This document shows, in pieces, positions 11,901-21,639 of a stretch of DNA of 64,000 nucleotides (its first letter is position 1; each line of letters begins with the position of its first letter). The notes beneath the pieces are model-generated. The model was not told the DNA's origin. It worked only from the letters and a program-made list of their open reading frames with translations, and ran no database searches. A program made the position numbers and the translations under genes. Source of the DNA: Posidonia oceanica (lineage: Eukaryota; Streptophyta; Magnoliopsida; Alismatales; Posidoniaceae); NCBI GenBank assembly GCA_037176725.1, contig JAZBRS010000049.1:15766001-15830000 (forward strand), written 5' to 3'.

Positions 11901-11908
11901 TACCTGTG
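11901..11908 (-). promoter_or_regulatory. Splice donor in the E5 LTR
   Basis: The minus strand reads CAACACAGGTAAGTATC, a full consensus 5' splice site, about 240 bases after a TATA-like box. Related LTRs here carry a donor in the corresponding place. No acceptor is available because most of the E5 interior is outside the window or lost. Confidence 0.55.
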
Positions 11909-12284
11909 TTGTAGGTTGGTGTTGCTTCCTCGATGCCAGCGGTGTTCCTCCGGGTTGCAGTGGCTCGGACGGCGACTGTGGTGGCTGAGAAGGGTTGGCT
12001 AGGCTCTGAGTCAGTTTGATGGTAGCTCAGGGTGGTCAGAGATGTAGGAATTTGAGTGGGGTTGGACGAGCTTAGCTCTGGAAGCCACAAGACAGAAATG
12101 TGTTGCCGACCCCTCATGAAGGAGAAGAAAAAAATGTTTTTATGGGTTGCATGGGGTGTAACGTGTGAAGTTGAAACGAAGGGACGTAGGACAAGGTCGG
12201 GATTGAGTTCTGCATGAGTGGCAAGGTTGTCTTTGCACTCTTGGACCAATGGGAGGCTCGAATCCAAACTCTGTCAGTCTTGGT

Positions 12285-12420
12285 GTGTAGGACGCTATGC
12301 TGAACTGTGTCTTACATAAGATGCAGCATGATACACCATCCAACGCTGTTATCAAACTGCCTGTGTAAGATGCTGTCATTTGAAGCGTCTTACGTAAGAC
12401 GCTGCCTGATACAACGTCCA
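12285..12420. repeat. Two further E5 LTR hairpin cassettes, partly decayed
   Basis: The units at about 12285-12345 and 12363-12420 show the same GTGTAAGATGC / GCGTCTTACGTAAGACGC layout as the cassettes at 10677-11437, with more mismatches in the outer arms. They lie near the LTR start (U3), about 850 bp from the main array. Confidence 0.75.
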
Positions 12421-12620
12421 ACGATCCAGAGTGGATTTGGGGTGTTTTGGGCTTTTTCTGGTTGGGCTTGGGCTTGGATTTCGACAAGGCTTGGGTTTAG
12501 GCTTGGTTTGGGATTGATGGGGACTTAGGCTTGGGTTTGGTGAATAGGTGGGCCGCCACGATCGAGCACATCCTTGGGAGAAAACTGCTGATGAAGGACT
12601 ACAAAATCGGGGTGTCTACA

Positions 12621-12643
12621 GATGCCCCTCCCTGAGCGAGGTC
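12621..12643 (-). promoter_or_regulatory. Polypurine tract of E5
   Basis: Minus strand: the 23 bases ending CAGGGAGGGGCATC directly before the LTR start. The same 23 bases occur unchanged at 32580-32602 (E10) and 57752-57774 (E12). This is the plus-strand DNA primer of reverse transcription. Confidence 0.9.
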
Positions 12644-13323
12644 GAGGGAACCAAGGCCGTTGCTCAGGGTTGACAAGACACCCCAACTGAAGTCGGTGGG
12701 AAAGCAGTGTTACTGTTGGCGTCAGTCACTTATCCGGCAGATGCACCGAAAATCATGACTCATTGACACAATGCAGATGCAGATGTGAACACTAGGATGC
12801 AATGCTGATGGCATGCTGGTGCGATGCTTACGCTAATGCTCATTGCGCCGAACTCCGCTGGGGGAACGCAGGCGATGCATGCGTGTGTGATGTAGATGAT
12901 GGTAATGCTGCCAGTCGCTGAGCCATGTAGCTCCAAGCGACGAAATGAGGATCGCTGAGCCATGTAGCTCACAGGCGATCATCGCTGAGCCGATAGCTCT
13001 AAGTGATCAGGGCGCTATTCGTTGAGTCCTGTAGCTCTAAGTGAAGGCGATGCGGATGCTGTGTATGCAATGTTGGGGTGGTGCATGCGGTGCTGAGCAC
13101 ATAATGCCGAGAAAGCGATCCTGGTCATGCAATACCATAGGCTTCATGCTGAGCAGGCAAACTGTAAAGAGTGTTGCGTTGCTGAGGATGCTATCTTAAG
13201 CAATACACAGAACCAAGGGGTTCGATTTCTAGGCATGCTATGCCGGGTGATGTGAAAATGAAGGAAATAGTGATGACTGCACGGAGTATGACAGCGCAAT
13301 GAGGGTGCGATGTTAATGCAATG
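12644..13323 (-). other. E5 internal 3' domain (non-coding), cut by E6
   Basis: This is the sequence just inside the polypurine tract. It shares CTCAGGGTTGA and CAAGACACCCC with the equivalent positions of E10 and E12, and includes an AGACACCCC at 12676-12684 that is the inverted partner of the LTR tip. It holds the four GAGC/GCTC stem-loops at 12914-13045. No ORF is convincing. It stops at 13323, where the E6 LTR begins. Confidence 0.75.
12914..13045. repeat. Four tandem stem-loops with a covarying outer stem, E5 3' domain
   Basis: The units at 12914-12941, 12950-12980, 12981-13007 and 13018-13045 share the form NTCGYTGAGC, 5-6 bases, GCTC, then the outer arm. The inner GAGC/GCTC stem is constant in three units and GAGT/GCTC in the fourth. 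The outer three pairs change on both sides together: GTC with GAC, ATC with GAT (twice), TTC with GAA. Such paired change suggests the stem itself is kept. Confidence 0.82.
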
Positions 13324-14841
13324 TGTAGACACCCCGTTTTGGTAACTGGCCATTGGAGGATCCCTCTGGAGGCTTGCTTGGAAGCGGCGGACCCAACCAA
13401 AACCTTAAACCTAGACCAACCTTAATCCAAACCCTAAACCCACTTAAACTTAATCCCCAAACTTAAACCCCACTTAAACCCTAAACCTAGACCTAGACCT
13501 ACCCAAGCCCTTTTCACACCAAAGCCCACAACCCTTTCAACCCAAAAACCCAACTCCCAAGCCCAACAGGCCCAGTCCACTGGATCTCACGCATAGTCGC
13601 CTGTCCCAGCGGCGACTAGTGCTGTCGCCGCTTATAGGGGAGACTTGGTTTGTCGCCGCTGTGAGGGGTGACTCACTGTGAGAAATAGAGCAGCCCCGCC
13701 ACCTGTTCAAACTCTCCCGTTGTGCGTTCGTTTGGACGTTTCTGGCTGCCCCCTTGCCGACCTGCTCCACGCCGTGCATGCCACCTCCTCTCTAGAGCAC
13801 ACCTACCACCCTGTGCCCGCTCCCGTGCATGCCATCTCTCGCTGCGACCTCTAGAGCATGCCCCTGCCATCGTCCTTCTTGACAGACCTCGCTGAACAAA
13901 ACCGGCAAACCCAACATTTCACACGACACCTCACACAATTCCCAGAGCTTCCACTCGCTCCCGAGCAATCCAGAGCCTTCCTTGTGCGAGAGTGAACCCC
14001 TCCGAGATTCCTGTGCCCAGTTCCGCTCCTCCCGCTCGCCGCCTTCTGAGCCTGCTGTCGTTTGGTCTTGCCGGCATTGGAGAAGATAGTCGCCTCCCGC
14101 TTAGGTAATCTCTTCCTCTTCATTTGATTTTGTTCCTCGTAGAAGGGGGACCATTTTCATATTTTTTCCTGCACTTTTTAGCATTTAATTCTGTCATTTA
14201 CACTTCGTCTTCCTCGGCTCCGGCGATGTCCGCCGCTTGTGTGAGGCCAGTCGTCCTTTGAGTACGTGGACCTTTAGCTTCGCCAGATTGCCACCAACAC
14301 CCCTCGCTACTCGCGAACGTCCCAGGTGCCTCCCCATGCGCTCCCGGCCTCCCTCGTGGCCGGATGGCGTCGTGGACGGCCGACGACGGCGAGAAGAGCG
14401 GTTGAGGGCGTCCAGTGGCTAGTTTTTAGTGCTGTTTATTTCCTTGACTTCGTCTCGACTCCCCAAAGCCTCCGATGAGTCGTGCGTTAGACCGAGAGCT
14501 CCTCGGCCTCCTCCATGGATGTCGGAGTCATCAACCGTCAGTAATGAAACCCATTAGTTGGGGAGAGAGATCCAGAGGTCCATTTTTGATTTTGAATGTA
14601 TGTGTGTGTTCCTGGGAATGCCGTTGAGCTTCCCCGATCCTACTTGCATTTATAGCATCGTTGGCTGTGCGGGATTTGATGATGAAATCTGACCAGCAGA
14701 CTGCCAGGTCTATCGCCGCTTCTAGCGGCGACTGGACTGTAAATCCAGTAGTCCTCGGGCTGGACTTTGCGCCGGTGTATCTCGTGGCCTGGGCACCCAT
14801 TTCGCATGTTGATTGCATGGCTGTGTTCCTTAATATGCCAT
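13324..14841 (+). mobile_element. E6: 5' LTR, left part (interrupted by E7)
   Basis: Starts TGTAGACACCCC at 13324, in the internal end of E5. It contains GTCGCC/GGCGAC hairpins (13596-13680 and 14711-14735), a GC-rich transcribed-leader-like segment (13680-14100) and a splice-donor-like TTAGGTAATC at 14101-14110. It is broken at 14841 by solo LTR E7, which duplicated GCCAT (14837-14841). The right part resumes at 17624. Excluding E7 the LTR is about 2.35 kb. The overlapping ORFs in the GC-rich part show no domain. Confidence 0.88.
13596..13680. repeat. GTCGCC/GGCGAC hairpins in the E6 LTR
   Basis: Two to three consecutive inverted units: TAGTCGCC, 9 bases, GGCGACTA, then GTCGCCGCTTATAGGGGAGAC and GTCGCCGCTGTGAGGGGTGAC. 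They have the same layout as the cassettes of E5 and E12 but a different stem. Confidence 0.7.
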
Positions 14842-17618
14842 TGTAGACACCCCAATTTGACACGTGGCGGCGGATCAAACTTGGAGGAACGAGCACAAAA
14901 GCAGTGGATTCAAACCTTTCCACCCAAAACCTCAAAATCAGCCTTTCCACCATAAACTGACCCAAAACCCCACTTTCAACCCTAAACCAACCCAAAACAA
15001 TCCCAACAACCCAAAACCAACACCAAACCCTGACCTAAGCCCAAAACCCATTGGTGGCTTAAGGACTAGGTAGTGGGCCTGGATTTCATCAATCGGGCCC
15101 AGTCCACTGAGTTGCACGCTCAAGCGCCGCATGCAGAGGCGACTGGATTCTGTTGCAACTCTAAGTGGCGACTAAGTTTGGCGCCACAGGTAGCGGTGAC
15201 TCAACTACAACTCAGGCCACCGCCCAAACCTTTCCCGCGTGGCCGCTGCCGGTCACTGCCTCCTGCCACCCGTCCCCTCAGCCACTTACTCGCCCGCTAC
15301 CTCCACCCACTTGCCGACGAGATCCACTTACTTCCTTGCAGACCGTCAGCCCACTTGCCACTCACAGACCTCCCCTCACTGCCTTCGCCGGCCGCCTGTC
15401 ACGACGACTTCGTCGTCCTCGCCTGCGGACGCACTTACTCCCTTTCCCGTCCCCACTTACTCGCCCTGCAAAAGCCAGCATCTTTCTGGCTCTTACGACC
15501 CTCACTGCACTCACCGTCCTCGTGTGCAGAGACCAATCAACCCAACAAAACCCCTCACCGCCGACCTCAACAGACGGTGCTCACTCTCACACACACCCAC
15601 ATTTTTTGATTCCAGAGCACAATTGAGCGACCTCCGCATCCACCCACACACTCCTCTCACTCGAGGAGGACAGACACCCACATTTGCAACCCACGGCCGA
15701 GAGTGAACCCATCCTCTCCGGCGACTTCCATCCATTCTCATCCCTAGCCGCTCAAACCAGAGAGCGTGGTAGCCATCCAGAAACACTCCTACACACCTAG
15801 CTTCTTTCCAAGCTCTTCAAATCCCTGTTTCGCATCTCAGACTGCCGCAACGACCCCACAGCCGCTCCTCCTTGCCGCCGCCAGCCAACATTGCCAGAAG
15901 CCACTCTGCAGCGCCACACACCACCAAACTCCGTGCATACCTCCGCAACGTCACCACGAATGTAGCCCGATCAACCCGAGCGCCCGCCGCTGCCTCCACC
16001 GCCACCGCGACCTCCACGTCGGTGCGCTCTGGTGAGCCACGTTGGGGAGCCACTCCATGTGCCCCCGCAGGTAAAAGACTTTACACTTAGCTCCGTTACA
16101 CTTTGTGCATGCTTCCTAGATGTTTAATTAGATTTTAGGAGTCTTCTTTCGTCGTATTTTAGCTTCCTTCTCCAGCGCCGTTGGACTGCCAGGTTAGTCA
16201 CCAGCGTGAGCGGCGACTAACCTGCTCCTCCAGCTGCCTGCTGGTCGGAATTTGGGCCGTTGTGTCGGCCGACCCAAAGCTCCTTTTTTATTGCTTTTTG
16301 CATGTCTGTGATCGTGAATGTTTGCTCTTTATGTTTGCATAGTTAGATCATTGTTTAGCTTTGCCATGGGTTCCTGATTTGGTCCCAAAGGTGGTTGTTT
16401 GGAAAGCCTGAGTTGCAGTGCTCCCGCCGCTAACACTGGTGACTCACCTGCAACTCTTGGCCATTCCTCTGGCCAATCTTTGGAACGTTGTATCTTGTGA
16501 CCTAGGCGTCCATTTTGCAGTTTGTTTGCATGCTTGTATTCTTGATCATGCCATCTACATGTTCATGCATTTAGTTTGCCATTTTGCATCCATTAGCTAG
16601 CTTGTTTTCGGCCATGAAGGTCGCTGTCTGGTTAGTACTGTGCATGCCTCTACCGCCACTTGTACAGGCGACATGCTCAGGTGCCGTTCACACCGGCGAC
16701 TGAGATCTGTTGCTACTCTGACAGGCGCCATGTGCCTCACCGATCTCACCGACGACATGCACTGCCGCCGCTTAGGGCGGCGACCAAGCCTGCAGTTCAG
16801 ATAGTGGTCGAGCCACCCTTGTTTGCCGCTTTGCATCTTGTTTATTCTGCTCATCTGTTTACAGATTTGCTTCCTGAGCTTGTTTATCATTGCTTTGCTG
16901 CATTTTTGCTTTGATTTTGTCTTCTGGCACATTTAACAAAGCTTGCATCATTTACTAACCCATGTCGCATGTCGCTTTGCATTGCATGGCTTTATCCGCT
17001 GTTTTGTTTTCTGCCTGCATTGCACTAGGGCGATGATGCTTACTGTTTGGTGTTCTTACGAACCAGGGTACGTCCGGTTCGGAACACGGGCCGCGTTGCT
17101 GAGCACATAGACTCCACGTTTAATTTCATTCATGCATCATGACATATTAAGCAAGTTTAAGCATTCATTAGGCATTCATAGCATCCCTTCGCCCTCGGGT
17201 GTACAGTAAAGGCAAGCAATTGCTGACATTTCGGTATATGCGAGCAAGAAGCCTAGAAAGACCGATTCCAGACGTATCAGGGGTGCCTAACACCTTCCCC
17301 ATGCGTAACAGGAGTCCTTACCCTTTCTCTTGGTACGCAATGACCATTATGCCCTCATCCTAGGCATGAGTCATATCATTGCATAGCATTGCATCCTTTT
17401 GCATGTTTTTCATGCATTTCCTCGGTTTTCCTTGTCTCCTGATTTAATAGACTAGGTGGCGACTCAGAATTTGCTTTATCTTTGTTTTTCCTCTTTTTCC
17501 GATGTTTTCAAGTAGAGTTTCCTTCCTTGGATCCACACGTTAATAGTGACCTACTATCGGTCGGTGCACGTGAGCTTTGGCATCGTGCATGGACGTGCCA
17601 ATTTTCAGGGTTACTACA
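14842..17618 (+). mobile_element. E7: solo LTR (2777 bp) nested in the E6 LTR
   Basis: Runs from TGTAGACACCCC at 14842 to TTACTACA at 17618 and is flanked by a 5-bp duplication, GCCAT (14837-14841 and 17619-17623). E6 LTR sequence continues on both sides. It carries the splice-donor CAGGTAAAAG at 16069-16078, the ATGATGCTTACTG/GTTCGGAAC block (17035-17110), the invariant box (17282-17322), the primer-site-like GGTGGCGACTC (17456-17466) and the common terminal block. The GC-rich part (15200-16080) gives several overlapping ORFs without known domains; they are probably untranslated leader. Recombination between two LTRs of one insertion is the usual origin of a solo LTR. Confidence 0.93.
15115..16800. 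repeat. GTCGCC/GGCGAC-type hairpin units in E7
   Basis: Inverted units occur at about 15121-15145, 15165-15205, 16191-16221, 16402-16452 and 16645-16795. The 16191 unit is the clearest (GGTTAGTCACC, 9 bases, GGCGACTAACC). The last three lie about 220-240 bp apart, the same spacing as the cassettes of E5 and E12. Confidence 0.6.
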
Positions 17619-17623
17619 GCCAT

Positions 17624-18455
17624 CTGCTTATATGAATGCCTGCTTGCATGTTTTGTGATTGTTTGCATGGTTTAATCGACCGACGAAGTTCGTTGTCTGG
17701 CCTGTCCGTAGCAGTCTTGGCTGCCTATCGGAGCGGCGACTTGAGCTGTTGCCGTTCTGAGTAGCGACTGTGCCGTCGCCGTGGATACAGGCGACGTGCA
17801 CTGCCTCCGTGGTGACCGGCGACTCAGTCCAGAGTCCAGACAGTGGACTGAACCCCTTGTTTGCCACTTCATCTTTCGGTTATTTAGCTTGCTTTGCTCT
17901 GATTATGTTTCCCAGATTTGTTTATCATTGCTTTATGTTATTTCAACTTTAATTAAGCATTTTGGTATGATCTTGCTAAGCTTTGCATGGTTTATAAATG
18001 CATGTTGCATACCGCCCTCGGGCGAACATAAACCAGCGTTATACGCCAACATTAGCCACACAAGAGCGGATTAGCCAAGAAAGACCGATTTCCTTGGGCG
18101 TGTCGGGGTTGCCTAACACATTCCCTGCGTGTAACATGAGTCCTTACTCTTTCTTTGGACCACATTAACTTTGTGTCATATACATTTGGTTCGGATTGGC
18201 ATATTTTTAAACTGCATGAGTTTTCCTGCATGTTTTCGTATACGGTTTTCCTAGTCTTCTGGTTTTAATAGATTAGGTGGCAACTCCATGTCTTTGCTTT
18301 TGTTTTCCTTTGCGTTCACTTGTTTTCTCGGTGTTTTTGAGTCGATTTCCTCCATGGATTCACTGTTGACTGTGGCTCCTCTCTCTACGGCTTGGCGCGC
18401 GCGAGCTCTGGCAACGTGCGACCGCGTCGCTCGAGTGGCGGATGGTCACTGGAAA
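17624..18455 (+). mobile_element. E6: 5' LTR, right part
   Basis: Continues the E6 LTR after the duplicated GCCAT. It contains more GGCGAC hairpins (about 17705-17830), a decayed copy of the invariant box (18109-18150), the primer-site-like GGTGGCAACTCC (about 18276-18287) and a GGCGCGCGCGAGCTCTGGCAACGTGCG version of the terminal block. The end is unusual: the common TTACTACA is replaced by GGTCACTGGAAA, so the exact LTR boundary (near 18448-18455) is uncertain. Confidence 0.8.
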
Positions 18456-18456
18456 G

Positions 18457-18474
18457 TGGCGACTCCACTGGGGA
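18457..18474 (+). promoter_or_regulatory. tRNA-Arg-type primer-binding site of E6
   Basis: TGGCGACTCCACTGGGGA. It complements a tRNA 3' end of the form ...CCCAGYGGAGTCG-CCA, which I recall as plant tRNA-Arg, the primer used by Ogre/Tat elements. Sister sites lie at 27721, 42241 and, in reverse, 39784. Confidence 0.88.
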
Positions 18475-18837
18475 TACTAGACTCTGGCTTCCGTTTTTCG
18501 CCTTTCCGCTTTTGTGTGGCTTAGTTTTTGCTTAGCTTAGCATTTAATTACCATGTTTGCTCAATTATCGCATTAATCCATGCTCTTTGCTTAGCTTAGC
18601 ATTTTACTTATCATATTTGCTTGATTATCACGGTAATTTATGCTTTTTGCTTATCTTAAGCATTTAATTACCCTGTTTGCTTGATTATCGTGTTAATTCA
18701 TGCCTTTTGCTTGGTGTTTGGATTATTTTTACACAAATATGCTATGCCACTTCACTTATACACATGCCATGCTTACATATGCCTTTTGATGTGTTGATTG
18801 TCTTTTATTTTCACTAATCATGTGACACAACACTAAC
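18475..18837 (+). other. E6 leader, first part
   Basis: Non-coding sequence after the primer site with repeated TTTGCTTAGCTTAGCATTTAATTA units (about 18530-18720). It is alignable with the leaders of E9 and E12 (shared TGCCACTNCAC, CACATGCCATG and CCTTTTG runs). It is split at 18837 by solo LTR E8 with the duplication CTAAC (18833-18837 and 24999-25003). Confidence 0.75.
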
Positions 18838-19559
18838 TGTAGTAATCCCGGTGTTCATATCGTCCATGCACATTGCCAAAGCTCGCGTGCATCGATCAGA
18901 ATTAGGCTTACTATTAGCGGCTGTGTCCGAGAAGGAAGACTTAACTCGAAAACACTTAAAAAAGGGAAAAAAGGGAAGAAAAGAAGAAGATAAGACAATT
19001 CAGAGTCGCCACCATGTCTATTAAGTCGGGAGACATGGAAAATCAGGGAAATGCGTGAATAAACACGCAAAACCAAGCAAAAGATGCAATGCAAATGAAA
19101 TGAGATGCAATGGAATGCAAACGACGTGACTCATGCTTAGGATATGGGCAATATGGTCATTACGGGCCAAGAGAAAGGGCAAGGACTCCTGTTACGTACG
19201 GGGAAGGTGTTAGGCACCCCTGACACGCTCGAGAATCGGTCTTTTTAGGCTTACGCTCGCATATGTAGGGAAATGCATACTTTGAATGCCTAAGTGCCAT
19301 GAACGCCTAATTAGATGCTCAAAAGTGTGCTCTAAGTGGTGAAAAGCGATGCAAGGAATTAAACGTGCAATCTAAGCGCTCAGCAACGCTGTCTGTGTTC
19401 CAGACCGGGCGAATCCTGGTTCGTGAGAACTCCAGGCAGTAAGCATCACTGCCCTATATGCAAATGCAGGCGATAAAACAAAACATCGGTAAGACCAGGC
19501 AATGCAGGCGACATGCAAGAGAAAACAACGTCAAACACGCAAAACGGTGTGAGAAACGA

Positions 19560-19920
19560 AGCAGGCACGTGAAACGGTGCAAGAAACAAAGTCGGCACGC
19601 AAGACGGTGCAAGAAACAAAGCAGGCACGTAAAACGGTGCGAGAAACAAAGCAGGCATGCGAAACGATGCAAGAAACAAAGTCGGCACGCAAAACGGTGC
19701 AAGAAACAAAGCATGCACGTAAAACGGTGCAAGAAACAAAGCAGGCACGCAAAACGGTGCAAGAAACAAAGTCGGTACGCAAAACTATGCGAAAAACGAA
19801 GCATGCACACAAAACGGTGCAAGAAACAAAGCATGCACGTAAAACGATGTAAGAAACAAAGCATGCATGCAAAACGGTGCCAAAGACAAAGCGGGCACGC
19901 AAAACGGAGCCAAAGCAAGC
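19560..19920. repeat. 30-bp tandem array in E8 (about 12 copies)
   Basis: The unit GCAGGCACGCAAAACGGTGC then AAGAAACAAA repeats head to tail for about 360 bp with a few substitutions per copy. All six frames stay open because the unit length is a multiple of three, which creates spurious Cys/Phe-rich and Lys/Gln-rich ORFs. The same LTR position in E12 and E1 has loosely similar GTTTTCCGCA..TTTGCAC units, so the array is an amplification of an old element. Confidence 0.9.
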
Positions 19921-20369
19921 GAAATAAACTACCGATAAAGCCATGCTAATGCAGATGCAAAGGGGAAGAGCGAGAGAAGCAAGGAGGGGCAAACGGTGTG
20001 AGTATGAGAACCAACACTGTTTAAGGACTACGCAATGCAAGAGTAAAGACCTACAAAGGGGAAAGGAAGCAAGTGGAGGGATCACCACTATTTTGTGACT
20101 GTTTCCTACTAAACCGTCCCACGATATGTCTTGCACGCTGTCCAAAGCTCGCGGTGCAATCGGATCGTGGAAAAGGGGGAAGAAAGTCGCAATTAGTGGT
20201 GAATCCAGGGAAAACTCACCCCAAAACACTGAGAGTACGCGAAAAGGGGAGATAGAGTTGATAAGCAAGAAGAGGAAGTCCTAATCTACATGTTCGAGAA
20301 AACGGGATGCAAAAACAATGCATGCAATGCAAATGGCGTGCAAAAATGCTGTGCAGGAGTTCAGGAGGA

Positions 20370-20378
20370 CTTACCTGG
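20370..20378 (-). promoter_or_regulatory. Splice donor in the E8 LTR
   Basis: The minus strand reads CTCCCAGGTAAGTCC, a full 5' splice consensus, at the position corresponding to donors in E5 (11901), E7 (16071) and E10 (31876). Confidence 0.5.
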
Positions 20379-20639
20379 GAGATCTGAAGCCTGATCTGAG
20401 AAGTGCTTGGTCTGCATTGGAGTGCGCTCCACCAGGGTCGTCCAGGTAGCTTGATTGTGAAGATCCGGCGGTCGGATCGGAAGATATCCAGTCTTCAAGG
20501 CAGAGGGCTCAAGAACAGGGGAGAAGAAAGGATCTAAGTGTAAAAGGGGTCCTAGGGGTGTGCAAAACTGGTCCTCCCTCGTACATGGGAGCTAGAAGTG
20601 CTTAAGTGTGTGCGAAGATGCTAAATGCAGTGATGCATG

Positions 20640-21600
20640 GGTGCAATGCATGCAAAAATGCAAGAAAAGACCTATATGCAGTGTTTTAGAGAAGCTAAGG
20701 ACCTAAATGCAACTTTTTGAAAAAGTTAGGGACCTAAATGTAAATATTTTGAAAAGTTAGGGGTTTAAATGCAAAGTTTTTGAAACGTTGAGGGTCTGAA
20801 TGCAATTAAAATAAAATGCAGGGACTGAAATGCAATTTAATAAGGTAAAGATGCATTTAAATGATTTTTATAAACATGCTGTGGACTGGAATGCAATTTT
20901 GAATCATGCAGGGGCTAAAATGCAATTTTATAAGAAAAAATATGCAATTAAATGCTCTGTGTATGCAAACAGTGGACTAATGTGCAATTTTGAAACATGT
21001 AGGGGCTAAAATGCAATTTTATAAGGAAAACATGCAAATAAATACTCTGTGAATGCAAATGAAGGACTAAGATGCAAAAATAAAATAAGACAGGATAAAA
21101 ATGCAATGCAGTAAGGAAAAATGAGAAATTAAATGATTTAACACCAGATCAGAGGACTAGATTGCAAATAAAATAAAAAACAGGATCAAAAAGCAATGTA
21201 ATAAGATAACAGTAGATAATTAAATGACATTTAACAACCATAGGACCTAACTGCAAAAATAAAAAGCTATTGAACTAGAAAATAAAGAACAGAAAACTAT
21301 TTTGAACTAGAGCAAGACCATTATGCAAATAACATAAGTAACTGGACTGAAACTAAAGAAAAAACTAAAAAACTTGAACTGCAGAGGACCAAGTTGCAAT
21401 AAAAATAAGTGTCTGGGCTTAAACTAAAGGAAAACATAAATTTCTATACAGCAGCTGGACTATCATGCAAATAAATGAAAACATAGACTTTTCATGCAAT
21501 TTCATAATGTTTTATCTCAGATTTAAATGATTCTTAAACTGTGCGTGGACCTAAACGTAATATTTAAAAAACTAAATGACACCAATGCAATGTATATGTA
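20640..21600. repeat. Degenerate tandem repeats in E8
   Basis: Loose repeats of about 50-60 bp built around GGACCTAAATGCAA and GGGGCTAAAATGCAATTTTATAAGG. They are strongly A-rich on the plus strand and hold no ORF. A fragment with the same character recurs at about 61340-61520 in E11. Confidence 0.7.
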
Positions 21601-21639
21601 AAGATAATAAGCTAAGCGAAAATAAACTAAAACCAAAAA

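Larger units (their letters stand above)
9915..12620 (-). mobile_element. E5: 3' LTR of a Tat-type element (2.7 kb)
   Basis: Read on the minus strand the LTR begins TGTAGACACCCC at 12620 and ends GGTCACA at 9915. It has the TTAGGCACC.. box in reverse (10128-10168), the primer-site-like motif in reverse (GGAGTCACCACC, about 10015-10026) and a degraded GTTCGGAAC block (10349-10435). A splice-donor consensus CAGGTAAGT lies at about 11900. A TATA-like CCATAAAAAC (minus strand, near 12137-12147) precedes the donor by about 240 bases. The polypurine tract abuts the LTR start at 12621, so this is a 3' LTR. It interrupts copia element E4. It carries the clearest GTGTAAGACGC double-hairpin cassettes. 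Confidence 0.88.

Noticed and set aside
12240..12270. tRNA-like T-loop (GGCTCGAATCC)
   Set aside because: No acceptor stem, anticodon arm or D-arm partner could be found around it.
15073..16090. Overlapping Pro/Ser/Thr-rich ORFs in E7
   Set aside because: Same GC-rich LTR leader region; no conserved motif and no counterpart frame in E6.
19446..20268. Long Cys/Phe- and Lys/Gln-rich ORFs on both strands
   Set aside because: They run through the 30-bp tandem array of E8; a repeat length divisible by three keeps all frames open. No domain.
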